Below, piece after piece: positions 27,406 through 36,201 of a stretch of 64,000 bases of DNA. Position 1 is the first letter of the stretch, and every line of letters begins with the position of its first letter. Location of the stretch: NCBI GenBank assembly GCA_963707665.1, contig CAVPQU010000018.1, positions 579,802-643,801 of the forward strand, read 5' to 3'. This stretch comes from DATJCV01 sp963707665. GTDB taxonomy: Bacteria > Pseudomonadota > Gammaproteobacteria > Burkholderiales > Burkholderiaceae_D. The position numbers and the translations under genes are program-made. The notes under the pieces are model-generated. The model ran no database searches. It saw nothing but the letters and a program-made list of their open reading frames with translations, and was not told where the DNA came from.

Positions 27406-27942
27406 ATGACTACCTTAAAAGCCATCATGGAAACCAGCAAGGGCACCATCAACATCAATCTTTTTGCTGACCAGACACCGGTCACGGTTGCCAATTTCGT
27501 GAACCTCGCCCAGCGCGGATATTACGACGGCCTGAAGTTTCATCGCGTCATCAACAATTTCATGATCCAGGGCGGTTGCCCGCAAGGCACCGGCATGGGC
27601 GGCCCCGGCTATGATTTCGAAGATGAGTTTTCCCAGGGATTGCGGCATGACAAGGCCGGCATTTTGTCGATGGCCAACGCCGGGCCCGGTACCAACGGCA
27701 GCCAGTTCTTCATCACCCACGGCCCAACGCCGCATCTGGACGGCATGCACACCGTGTTCGGTGCCGTCGTCGGCAGCGAAGACCAGAAAGTGGTCGACAG
27801 CATTGCCAAGGACGACATCATCGAAAAAGTCACGATCGAAGGCGATGCATCCGAGCTGATGAAGCAGGTCGGCGACAAGCTGACCCGGTGGAATCAAGTC
27901 ATCGATAAACGCTTCCCCAACCTGAAGCCGAGCGCCGCCTAA
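27406..27942 (+). CDS. ppiB: Peptidyl-prolyl cis-trans isomerase, cyclophilin type
   Basis: 178-residue cytoplasmic cyclophilin without signal peptide. Core motifs: LFADQTPVTVANFVNLAQRGYYDG near 20-43, FHRVINNFMIQGG near 46-58, and the active-site strands GILSMANAGPGTNGSQFFITH near 84-104, split by one Asn/Ser-rich turn. Arg in FHRV and Phe in QFFIT are the catalytic-site residues. The protein accelerates proline isomerisation during folding. Start at 27406 follows GGAAAGAGAA; an in-frame upstream extension is non-homologous. A hairpin follows the stop. Confidence 0.95.
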   Translation: MTTLKAIMETSKGTININLFADQTPVTVANFVNLAQRGYYDGLKFHRVINNFMIQGGCPQGTGMGGPGYDFEDEFSQGLRHDKAGILSMANAGPGTNGSQFFITHGPTPHLDGMHTVFGAVVGSEDQKVVDSIAKDDIIEKVTIEGDASELMKQVGDKLTRWNQVIDKRFPNLKPSAA

Positions 27943-27954
27943 GGTATCCACGGC

Positions 27955-27973
27955 GAAGGCAATCGCTGCCTTC
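27955..27973 (+). terminator. Hairpin after ppiB
   Basis: GAAGGCA and TGCCTTC form a 7-base stem with a 5-base loop 12 bases after the ppiB stop. There is no T-tract, so it may be a weak terminator or RNA-stabilising hairpin. Confidence 0.35.
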
Positions 27974-28373
27974 ACCGGTCCTCGCATGGGCGCGCCACCG
28001 TGTCCATGCGCAGGTAAGCCAGTCGACGCACTGTCTGACCTGCGTGTTTCGCGTGGCGTACTCTTCTTTCGTTAAACCAGCGACGTCATTCCCGCGACAT
28101 GCGGCGTAAACGGTGCGCTACGCCGCAGCTTCAGCCCGTCTGGATGCAACGCAATTTCCTCATAAAGCGATAAATTGGGCTCTGTCGTAGTTGGCTGTTG
28201 CAAGCCATTCCATGTCGTTGCCACATCCTTTTGGCGAAAATACAGGCATTCGCGCCAGTGGCGTGAAGGATCAACGACACTGGACCCCCGCCTTCGCGGA
28301 AGCGACAGCGGTCTGCCTCCTATTATTTGTGGGGCCTCGCTTATCATCGCGGGTTTCCCGTATCGTTCCTGCC
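27974..28373. other. 400-base region without a clear gene
   Basis: No protein is recognised. The stretch CTGGACCCCCGCCTTCGCGG near 28279 and CATTCCCGCGACATGCGG near 28087 resemble the inverted GC-rich intergenic repeats (CTGGATTCCCGCxTxCGCGGG..GACG type) scattered in many beta- and gammaproteobacteria, here decayed. Otherwise it holds the upstream region of the YigZ gene. Confidence 0.35.
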
Positions 28374-28967
28374 ATGTATCAACTAGCCGCATTCGCCACC
28401 GCCGAGATCGAAATCAAGAAGAGCCGCTTCATCGGCTTGCTGTATCCGTTGACGACGCGTGCCGAGGCTCGCGCCAGGCTGGCCGAACTGCGCGCGCAGC
28501 ATCCGAACGCGGTGCATGTTTGCTGGGTACTGATCTGCGAGGGCGACTCTGGCCTCGACGATGACGGCGAACCATCCGGTACGGCGGCACGGCCAATGTA
28601 TAACGTGCTGGTGCACAAGGACGTATTCAACGTGCTCGCGGTAGTCGTGCGTTACTGGGGCGGAATGAAGCTGGGTGCAGGCGGCTTGACGCGCGCTTAC
28701 GGGCAAGCAATCTCCGAAGCCATCAAGACGGCGCAACTGGTGCCGGTCGAAGCGATGTGCGAGCGACGGTTAGTGCTGCAGTTTGCCGACGAATCGACGC
28801 TGCGCCGCTATTGCGAACAATCCGGCGTGGCGGTACTGGATGCGCAATATGGCGATGCGGTGACCCTGATCGTGAAAATGAAGGCGAGCGAGGCGGAAGC
28901 GTTCTGTCGCGGTGCCTTCGATCTGTTGCGCGGCGCCCTGCAAATACACGAACACGAGCCGGGCTGA
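28374..28967 (+). CDS. YigZ/IMPACT family protein
   Basis: 197-residue member of the UPF0029/IMPACT family. N-terminal Impact domain: EIEIKKSRFIG near residue 12, HPNAVHVCWV near 43-52, DDGEPSGTAARPM near 63-75 and VVRYWGGMKLGAGGLTRAYG near 93-112, the diagnostic signature. A C-terminal ferredoxin-like DUF1949 domain follows. Family members bind nucleic acid or nucleotides, and the eukaryotic IMPACT acts in translation control; the bacterial role is unclear. Stands alone on the plus strand. Confidence 0.9.
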   Translation: MYQLAAFATAEIEIKKSRFIGLLYPLTTRAEARARLAELRAQHPNAVHVCWVLICEGDSGLDDDGEPSGTAARPMYNVLVHKDVFNVLAVVVRYWGGMKLGAGGLTRAYGQAISEAIKTAQLVPVEAMCERRLVLQFADESTLRRYCEQSGVAVLDAQYGDAVTLIVKMKASEAEAFCRGAFDLLRGALQIHEHEPG

Positions 28968-29006
28968 ACCTGTTTCAATGTTTTCAGCGCGAACTTGGGC
29001 CGCCGC

Positions 29007-29842
29007 TCAAATCATCTCCAGGGACTCCGGCCCATGCGGCGGCGGAAACGCCTGATCCAGTTGCGCCAAATCTTCCTGCGTCAATTTCAGATCCAGCGCG
29101 GCGCAGTTTTCCTGCACATGGCTGGGTTTCGACGCTTTCGGAATCGCGATCACGCCCGGTTGCCGCAACACCCACGCCAAGGCGACCTGCGCCGGCGTGA
29201 CGCCATGCTTCGCTGCGACCTGCGCCACTTCGGCAGACTCGGTCAATCGCCCTTGCTCGATCGGTGAATATGCCATCAGCGGCAAGCCGCGCGCCTGCGC
29301 TTGCGGCAACAAGTCGTATTCGATGCCACGCCGCGTCAGGTTATACAAGACCTGGTTGGTAGCCACGGCATCACCACCGGGAGCGCGCATGATTTCCTGC
29401 ATGTCATCGACATCCATGTTGCTGACGCCCCAGTGGCGAATCTTCCCCGCGTCCTGCAACGCCTCAAAGGCGGCGATGGTTTCGGCAAACGGCGTGCTGC
29501 CGCGCCAGTGCAGCAGATACAGATCGATCCGGTCGGTACCCAGCCGCCTCAGGCTGCGCTCGCAGGCAGCAATCGTCCCGCTCTTCGCGAGGCATTGGTC
29601 GGCAACACCTTGCTGACCAAAAAGACTTCATCGCGCCGTCCGGCAATCGCTTCGCCCACCAGCGACTCCGCCGCACCGTCGCCATACATTTCGGCGGTAT
29701 CGATCAGCGTCATGCCCAGGTCCAGGCCGAGCCGCAGGCTGGCGATTTCCTCGGCACGGCGACGTCGCTGATCACCCATGTACCACGTCCCTTGCCCGAG
29801 TACCGGCACGGCTTCGCCGGAGGGCAGTTTTGTCTTGCGCAT
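29007..29842 (-). pseudogene. Aldo/keto reductase, frameshifted (copy 1)
   Basis: NADPH-dependent aldo/keto reductase of about 278 residues. The N-terminal half starts at 29842 (MRKTKLPSG, after AGGAG) and has the catalytic DTAEMYGDGAAE (Asp/Tyr) and VSKVLPTNASR. One base is missing near 29586; the next frame continues GTIAACERSLRRLGTDRIDLYLLHW and HWGVSNMD, VALAWVLRQPGVIAIPKASKPSHVQEN to the stop at 29007. The second, decayed copy at 35.3-35.9 kb reads ASRKNSITACEHS at this point, which supports the join. Upstream, in opposite orientation, lies a truncated nuclease start related to 59.8 kb. Confidence 0.85.
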
Positions 29843-30031
29843 GCGTTCTCCTGTCATTGCGCCACAGCTCGGAACCGGGAAGGGCGTTGAGGTATCGAGC
29901 GTGCTGGCATATCGATGCCCAGCCTACTCGAATCGTGTAGGCCAAGCCAGTGGACGAAAGTCGTTCATCTATTGCCGAAAATTAACTTACTGATAATATC
30001 TGGCCATCAGTGTTTTCTTAGTGAAACGAAT

Positions 30032-30172
30032 ATGGCGCGACAGAAGCAATCTGTATTCGAAGATCTGATGGACATCGCCGCCATGCTGCCTTGGCAGATA
30101 GCGCTGGCTTTGGCGGTGGTGTCGTATTCCGGATCCCACCATGCCGCCTCCTTACGCTCTGCCGTCCGATGA
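30032..30172 (+). pseudogene. N-terminal remnant of the membrane-anchored Mrr-type nuclease (copy 1)
   Basis: 46 codons MARQKQSVFEDLMDIAAMLP and onward match the first 37 residues of the intact nuclease at 59820 almost position by position (both contain DLMDIAAMLPWQ and ALALAV), then diverge and stop. The 70 bases upstream are also similar, including GCCGAAAATTAA and ATAATATC. So a copy of the promoter and first membrane helix survives without the catalytic domain. Possibly still expressed as a small membrane peptide, but a relic is more likely. Confidence 0.8.
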
Positions 30173-30253
30173 TTTTCAACATTAGGCCTCATTAGACAAC
30201 GCCGTGATGTGCTGAATTTTAATTTTTTACGAATGAAAATAGGGAGGCCAGCG

Positions 30254-31078
30254 GTGAATCAATGGAAAAATAGCACGGCGTTTATCACGGGCGCGGGTTC
30301 GGGAATCGGTCGCGCCTTGGCCAAAACTTTGGCGGCTCGCGGTGCGCTGGTTTGTGCCGCCGACATCAATGCGGCTGCAGCGGAACGGGTGGCTGCGGAA
30401 TGCGGCAATAAGGCGCTAGCCGTCGTACTTGATGTGCGCGACGCTGAAGCAGTGCGTGCCGCTATCGAGAATTTTGCAACTGAAACGGGGAGGCTGGACT
30501 ATCTTTTCAATAATGCAGGAATCGGTGTCGCCGGTGAAACCGATGAAATTCCTCTGGCTGCATGGCAACATATTGTCGACATCAATCTATACGGTGTGCT
30601 TCACGGTGTACTGGCGGCGTATCCAATTATGCTGAAACAGCGGTCGGGGCACATCATCAATACCGCTTCGCTTGCTGGTCTCAGCCCGGCTCCGTTGCTT
30701 GCGCCTTATTCGCTAACAAAGCACGCTGTAGTTGGCTTGAGCACGAGCCTTCGCATTGAAGCCGCAGCACGCGGTGTGCGCGTGAGTCTATTGTGTCCAG
30801 CAGCGATAGAAACGCCGATTCTTGATTCTGAAAATCCGAAAGATATTCCAATTCCGTGGGGGCCTGATATTCGCCGCTTTCTGACTGCTCTGGCAGGTCC
30901 ACCCTATCCCGTAGAAAAATGTGTCGAGGAGGCGTTGGCTGCCATTGAAAAAAATAAAAGCATCATCGTTTTGCCAGGGCGTGCACGACTAGCGTGGCGA
31001 TTGGGCAGAATGTTTCCGGCCATGGTAGAGAGAGTCAGTGGAACTGCCGTGACGGCAGAGAGGAAAACCCGCCCTTGA
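30254..31078 (+). CDS. Short-chain dehydrogenase/reductase
   Basis: 274-residue classical SDR. Rossmann motif TGAGSGIG near residues 12-19, NNAG near 89-92, catalytic Ser in INTASLAG and Tyr/Lys in YSLTKHA near 152-158. The C-terminal 40 residues (SIIVLPGRARLAWRLGRMFP) are basic and resemble long-chain alcohol/lipid SDRs. Start chosen at GTG 30254 because GGGAGG lies 6 bases upstream; an earlier GTG adds a non-homologous AT-rich segment. GC content is slightly lower than in neighbours. Substrate unknown; no partner genes. Confidence 0.85.
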   Translation: MNQWKNSTAFITGAGSGIGRALAKTLAARGALVCAADINAAAAERVAAECGNKALAVVLDVRDAEAVRAAIENFATETGRLDYLFNNAGIGVAGETDEIPLAAWQHIVDINLYGVLHGVLAAYPIMLKQRSGHIINTASLAGLSPAPLLAPYSLTKHAVVGLSTSLRIEAAARGVRVSLLCPAAIETPILDSENPKDIPIPWGPDIRRFLTALAGPPYPVEKCVEEALAAIEKNKSIIVLPGRARLAWRLGRMFPAMVERVSGTAVTAERKTRP

Positions 31079-31238
31079 TGGAAGGATGAGTTTTACTTGC
31101 TTGAATCGCACCAGTCCAATGCCTGAGAGCCTCCAACAAAATGGAAGTGGAAACTGATCGTGCCAAGCTGTGCGTGGCGCTCGCCAGTAAGATGCGACGC
31201 AATTATTTATTCTCATCCCTAACGACAAAGGCTTCGGC

Positions 31239-32797
31239 ATGTCCCTCTCGCTTCGTAAGGCAGTCCTGTGCACCTTTCTGGGTGTTTCATTCGCGGCCTA
31301 TGGCGGCAACGCTACGCAAGGTGCAAGCTATCCGGACGGTTCCACGCCGCCGAACGAAGCCGTCGCGCTGCCGATTCCGGCCGGACAAATCGACCGCGCG
31401 GTGGGCCAGCTCGATGCCTTGGCGGCAAAGCTGATGGCCAGTTCCGGCATTCCGGGCATGGCGGTGGCCGTCGTCCATGGCGGCAAGACGGTCTATGCCA
31501 AAGGCTTTGGCGTGCGTGCCGTCGGCTCGCCGCAAACGGTGGATGCCGATACGGTGTTCCAGTTGGCGTCGATGTCGAAGCCGATCGGGGCTACGGTGGT
31601 GGCGCAGCAGGTCGGCGCTGGCCGCGTGCAGTGGAATACGCCGGTGCAAACCTGGTTGCCCGATTTCTCGCTGGCTGATCCTTACGTTAGCCGGCAACTG
31701 ACCATTGGCGACCTGTATGCGCATCGCTCGGGCTTGCCGGATCACGCCGGTGACCTACTGGAAGATATGGGATATGACCGCGCGCAAGTGCTGCAGCGCT
31801 TGCGTTACCTGCCGCTGAAGTCGTTTCGCAACACCTACGAGTACACCAATTTCGGCCTGACGGCGGCGGGCAGGCGGTCGCGGTCGCCGCAGGCACCGAT
31901 TGGGCGACGCTGTCGGAACAGGCGATCTACCGGCCGCTGGGCATGAACGCGACCAGCTCGCGCTTTGCCGATTTTCAGGCACGCGCAAATCGCGCCCCCG
32001 GCCATATCCAGCGCAATGGCGCCTTCGTGGTCGGGCCGGCGCGCCAGCCCGATGCGCAATCGCCGGCCGGCGGCGTCAGCTCTTCGGTCAATGACGTGGC
32101 GAAGTGGATGGCGTTCGTGCTGGCCAACGGCCAACCGCTGGTGCCCGCAGCAGCACTGTTGCCGGCGGTGACGCCGCAAATCGTGTCGAGCCCGGCAAGT
32201 AATAGCAGCGGCCGTGCCGGCTTTTATGGTTACGGCTTTAATGTCGGCACCTCGGCCGCCGGCCGTGTCACGCTTGGCCACTCGGGCGCCTTCCTGATGG
32301 GCGCCGCGACCGCGTTCACCATCATTCCGTCGGCCGACGTGGCAATCGTGGTGCTGACCAACGCCTGGCCGATCGGCGTGCCGGAAACGCTGGTGGCGCA
32401 GTTCAGCGATCTGGTGCAGTTTGGCAGCATCCAGCGCGACTGGGGTACGCTGGCCGCGTCGATGTTCGCGCCGTTCCACAAGCCATCCGGCTCGCTGGTT
32501 GGCGTCGCGCGGCCCGCACAGCCGGCACCGGCCGCGCCGCTGGCAAGCTATGCCGGCACTTATCAGAATGCGTATTACGGCGCGCTCGATGTCGTGGAGA
32601 AGGACGGCGCGCTGGAATTGCGGCTGGGCCCGAAACCTTTGGTGCTGCCGCTTGCGCATTGGGATGGCGACGTGTTCACCTTCACGCTGGATGACGAAAA
32701 CGCCGCGATCGGTTCCATCTCCAAGGCCAGCTTTTCCAACGATCAGGTGGTGCTGGAGTATTACAACGCCGAGGGCTTGGGGACGTTTCGGCGCTGA
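31239..32797 (+). pseudogene. Serine hydrolase, beta-lactamase/PBP4 family, frameshifted
   Basis: Exported serine hydrolase of about 518 residues. Signal peptide (MSLSLRKAVLCTFLG, cleavage near AYG), SxxK motif SMSK near residue 112, the Tyr-Xxx-Asn-like YTN in NTYEYTNFG, and the late HSG-type GHSGAF. At about 31866 one base is lost in GGCGGCGGGC; the frame resumes QAVAVAAGTDWATL and MNATSSRFADF to 32797. A C-terminal lipocalin-like domain (YAGTYQNAYYGALDV) follows, as in esterase EstB-like and D-aminopeptidase proteins. Could be an esterase or peptidase; beta-lactam resistance is not implied. Confidence 0.83.
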
Positions 32798-32982
32798 TGG
32801 CGCCGAACGCGGTTCGCGCATGACAGGTCGCGCGGTTTCAGGCAATTGAAAAATTGAGCCTGTCCCGGCTCTTCCGTTCACGGGGTTTCCGGACATTGAA
32901 ACCATGATTTAATGAGGCGAGATGCCCGGTCCCGGTCAACCATTTATCCGAGGCGGAATGCTTCGGTATCCGTGAAAAAACC

Positions 32983-33822
32983 ATGCCCCATATTCGCTAT
33001 CGATTGCTGAATGTATTCGCCGAAACCACCTTCGGCGGCAACCCCCTGGCCGTGATTGAAGACGGCAGTGCCTTGTCCGACGACGAGATGCAGGCCGTTG
33101 CGCGGCAATTCAATCTGTCGGAAACCACCTTCCTCCTGCCCTCCGAGCGCGCCGCAGCCCGCGTCCGCATCTTCACTCCCACTTATGAGATGGCGTTTGC
33201 CGGCCATCCGACGCTGGGCTCGGCGCAGGTCGTGCGCGCGCTGTTCGGCGCCGGCGACCACTTCGAGCTGGAGATGAAGGCGGGAATGATTCCCGTGCGG
33301 GCCGAAGGCGAGCGCTGGACCTTGTGTGCGAATCCGCCGAGCTACCGGCCGCTGCAGGCCACGCCGGCCGAACTGGCCGCCATGTTGAACCTTCCTGAAG
33401 AGGCCATCGCCGGTCCTGCCATGTGGGTGAACTGCGGCACCGAACAACCGTTGATCCCTCTTGCCGGCATCCAATATGTCCATGCATGCCGACCGGATCC
33501 GGCGCTGCTATCGAAATTCTGTACGAATGCCAACGGCCAGCCGAAGGCCTATGTGTTCGCCCGTACCGCGGATGGCTTCGAGGTGCGCTATTTCTGGATG
33601 CTGGACAAGACTAGTATCGGCGAGGACCCCGGCACCGGCTCGGCTTGTGCCAATCTGGGCGGCTGGTGGCTGGCGACCGAAGGAGCCAAGCCCCTCAACG
33701 CCCGTGTCAGCCAGGGTACGGCCATCAACCGGCCAAATCTGCTGAGCCTGGAAGTGCAGGACGGCCAAATCCGCGTGGGCGGCCGGGTGGTCGAACTGGG
33801 AGGCGGAGAGTTGCGCTGGTAA
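32983..33822 (+). CDS. PhzF family isomerase-like protein
   Basis: 279 residues of the PhzF/DapF-like fold. N-terminal YRLLNVFAETTFGGNPLAVIED with the catalytic-site Glu in NLSETTFLLP near 46, GHPTLGSAQVV near 74-84 and the C-terminal EDPGTGSACANLGGWW near 209-224, the most diagnostic motif. PhzF isomerises trans-2,3-dihydro-3-hydroxyanthranilate; most members outside phenazine clusters have unknown substrates, and no phenazine genes are here. Confidence 0.88.
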   Translation: MPHIRYRLLNVFAETTFGGNPLAVIEDGSALSDDEMQAVARQFNLSETTFLLPSERAAARVRIFTPTYEMAFAGHPTLGSAQVVRALFGAGDHFELEMKAGMIPVRAEGERWTLCANPPSYRPLQATPAELAAMLNLPEEAIAGPAMWVNCGTEQPLIPLAGIQYVHACRPDPALLSKFCTNANGQPKAYVFARTADGFEVRYFWMLDKTSIGEDPGTGSACANLGGWWLATEGAKPLNARVSQGTAINRPNLLSLEVQDGQIRVGGRVVELGGGELRW

Positions 33823-33929
33823 CCGCGTACTGATGCGTCGATGCATTCGGTGGAATAATTTTTCGATTCATTCATGCGCATGCCCGCCAATTTGGCGGCA
33901 TTTTGCCACTTTCAGCCCCATCAATTCCC

Positions 33930-34245
33930 ACCAAACTCCGTCCTCGAGCCGTTCTCTGCACCAGGACCTTCGTCGCAATCCGCTCCGTCATTTGCTGCAC
34001 ATGCGAGATCACGTCGACCGTGCGGCCCATCGCCTGCAGACCGTCGAGCGTGTCGATCGCCATGCGCAAAGGGTCGGCATCCAGGCTGCCGAAGCCGTCG
34101 TCGATGAACAGCGATTCGGCCCGCACCCGGTTGCTTGACAGCGAGGCGAGGCCGAGTGCCAGCACTAGCGGCGTCAGCAAGCATTCGCCGCCGGACAGCG
34201 AGTGGGCCTAGCGCAGTTCGTTGCCCATGTCTGCGCCCAGTACAA
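33930..34245 (-). pseudogene. Remnant of the 3' end of a second sbcC copy
   Basis: On the minus strand, about 100 codons match the C-terminal ATPase end of the sbcC at 53.9 kb at roughly 85% DNA identity over 300 bases. LSGGE, ALGLASLSSNRVR, GFGSLD, VISHVQ.MTERIATKVLV are all retained. Walker B reads LFIDDGFGSLD instead of LFIDEGFGSLD, so the catalytic Glu is lost, and an in-frame stop precedes LSGGE (LR*AHSLSGG). The ends match nothing. It is a decayed partial duplicate. Confidence 0.85.
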
Positions 34246-34369
34246 TTTGATCATCCACACGCTGCTTGGTGGACATCTCCGTGCAAGCGGGGGCAGATCC
34301 AGCCTGTTCCAGCCGACTACTTTCGGCATGGACTGAAATTCAACGTTGGTCCAGAAGGAGATGCATTCC

Positions 34370-35065
34370 ATGCCGCACGCTCATCCTGAATTTCATAAGG
34401 CAGACAGAATCGGCTGGCTGCGGGCAGCGGTGCTGGGCGCCAATGACGGAATTATTTCGGTCGCCAGCCTGGTCGTTGGCGTTGCGGTTGCCGGTGCGTC
34501 ACAAAGCAGCATTCTGCTTACGGGTGTCGCCGGCCTGGTCGCTGGAGCGATGTCGATGGCGGCGGGCGAGTATGTCTCGGTTCAATCGCAGGCCGATACC
34601 GAAAGCGCCGACATTGAACGGGAAAAGCGTGAATTGGAGGCGCATCCTGAGCGCGAACTCGCGGAACTGGTTTCCATTTATGTGAGCCGGGGTCTCGATC
34701 GGCCGTTGGCGCGCAAAGTGGCGGAAAAGCTGATGTCCGGGGATGCTCTTGAGGCGCACGCCCGTGACGAACTGGGCATTACCGAGACCCTGCGGGCGCG
34801 GCCGGTTCAGGCCTCGCTCGCCTCGGCTCTGTCTTTTGTCGTCGGTGCCATTGTCCCAATCGTCACCGTGTTGCTGGCGCCGACCGCCTGGGTGACCGAG
34901 GTTTCATCCGCGACTGCGCTGGTCACCTTGGCGATTCTGGGCGCAACCGCCGCATACGCCGGTGGTGCGCCGGTCGCCAAGGGTGCGATTCGTGTTGCTT
35001 TCTGGGGAGCGCTCGCGATGGCACTGACCGCCGGTGTCGGCAAGCTGTTTGGCGCGGTCATATGA
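34370..35065 (+). CDS. VIT1/CCC1-family membrane transporter
   Basis: 231-residue protein. N-terminal RIGWLRAAVLGANDGIISVASLVVGVAVAG is the Nramp-independent Fe/Mn vacuolar transporter signature, spread over residues 13-42. Next come SMAAGEYVSVQSQADTE near 67-83, a charged cytoplasmic stretch (84-140) and three further membrane segments. Family members export or store Fe2+ or Mn2+. ATG 34370 lies 10 bases after AAGGAG and is preferred over the ATG at 34361, which is too close. The gene sits between two relics (sbcC end, aldo/keto reductase) in a decayed area. Confidence 0.88.
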   Translation: MPHAHPEFHKADRIGWLRAAVLGANDGIISVASLVVGVAVAGASQSSILLTGVAGLVAGAMSMAAGEYVSVQSQADTESADIEREKRELEAHPERELAELVSIYVSRGLDRPLARKVAEKLMSGDALEAHARDELGITETLRARPVQASLASALSFVVGAIVPIVTVLLAPTAWVTEVSSATALVTLAILGATAAYAGGAPVAKGAIRVAFWGALAMALTAGVGKLFGAVI

Positions 35066-35330
35066 GCCAGACTGCCATCGTTGCATGGTATTTGCAGAAG
35101 CCGGGTGCAATGGAGTGCAACGACGGCTCTGTCGCAGTGGGCTATTGAAATGCATCGCGCATGGCGAGCAATGCGGCGTGAAATCAGGGGCGAGTTTTTG
35201 CCCTGACTTCATGGCGTAACGCTCTGACCTTGTTTTCATGGGTTGCGTGCGAAGGCACCTGCTACCAGCTGCGAATGAACGGGCAATCAGGATCGCCAGC
35301 TCTTCCCTTCCTGAGTTACTCGCCGATCAG

Positions 35331-35886
35331 GCGCGACACGGTTTTCTTGTACATGGCTGGGCGTCAACGCTTTTGGACTTGCGATCATGCCGACGCGGGT
35401 AGCACCCAGGCAAATGCTTCTTGCGCCGGCGGCGCCCGATTTCCTGCATGTCGTCGACATCCATGTCGCTGACGCTCGGTGACGAATCTTGCCCGCGTCT
35501 CACACCGCTTGAAAGGCGGCGATAGTCTCAGCAAACGGTGTGCGGCCGCGCCAGTGCAACAGATGCAGGTCAATTCGATCAGTGCCGAGGCGGCGCAGGC
35601 TGTGCTCGCAAGCCGTGATCGAGTTTTTGCGCGACGCATTGGTCGGTAACACCTTGCTGACAAAAAACACTGCATCGCGCGGTCCAGCAATCGCTTCGCC
35701 CACCAGCCGTTCGACCGCGCCGTCGCCATAAATCTCGGCAATATCGATCAACGTCACCTCCAGATCCAGGCTGAACCGCAAGCTGGCAATTTCCTTGGCA
35801 CGGCGACGCGGCTCATCGCCCATGAACCACGTGCCTTGGTCGAGGACCGGCACGGCTCCGCCGGAGAGCAGCTGCGTCTTCCGCAT
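35331..35886 (-). pseudogene. Aldo/keto reductase relic (copy 2)
   Basis: Starts at 35886 with MRKTQLLSGGAVPVLDQGTW and is clearly paralogous to the copy at 29.0-29.8 kb. It keeps SLDLEVTLIDIAEIYGDG and RKNSITACEHSLRRLGTDRIDLH, stops in frame at 35500, and then shows shuffled remnants: HRA-like and MQEI-like codons, then AQEAFAWVL and, one frame over, VGMIASPKAL and PSHVQEN near 35340-35400. The middle third (between the QEI and AQVAL regions of copy 1) is deleted. Non-functional. Confidence 0.85.
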
Positions 35887-36009
35887 GGCTCCTCCTTGTC
35901 ATTGCGCCGCAGCGCGGGACCGAATGGCATTGGAAGCCTAAAGTGCTGGTACATTGCCGTCCAGCGTACCTGAATCGCGTGGTCCAATCTATCGAGCGAC
36001 GAAACCTTG

Positions 36010-36110
36010 CCTATCGCCGAAAATTAATAGGCAATATCCGACTATCCGTGTTTTCTCAAGGAAATAGATATGCGTGACAGAAGCAATTCGTGTTTGAAGA
36101 TCTGACGGAG
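36010..36110 (+). pseudogene. Start-region remnant of the Mrr-type nuclease (copy 2)
   Basis: The stretch GCCGAAAATTAAT, ATATCCGACTATCC and GTGTTTTCT followed by ATGCGTGACAGAAGCAATTC matches the promoter and first codons of the nuclease genes at 30032 and 59820. The reading frame breaks after about 11 codons at TGA 36103 and similarity ends at GAAGATCTGA. As in copy 1, it lies divergent to an aldo/keto reductase copy. Confidence 0.75.
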
Positions 36111-36201
36111 TTGGGAGCAAGGCAGGCTCAACAAACCCGCATTTAGGTTTGTCATAGTGTATGCACTTAGCTTCGGGCGGCGTTTATGCCGGGCCGTCGC
36201 T

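Noticed and set aside
28072..28392. 106-codon leftward frame upstream of the YigZ gene
   Set aside because: No homology recognised, covers the YigZ start, no ribosome-binding site, and contains decayed intergenic repeat sequence.
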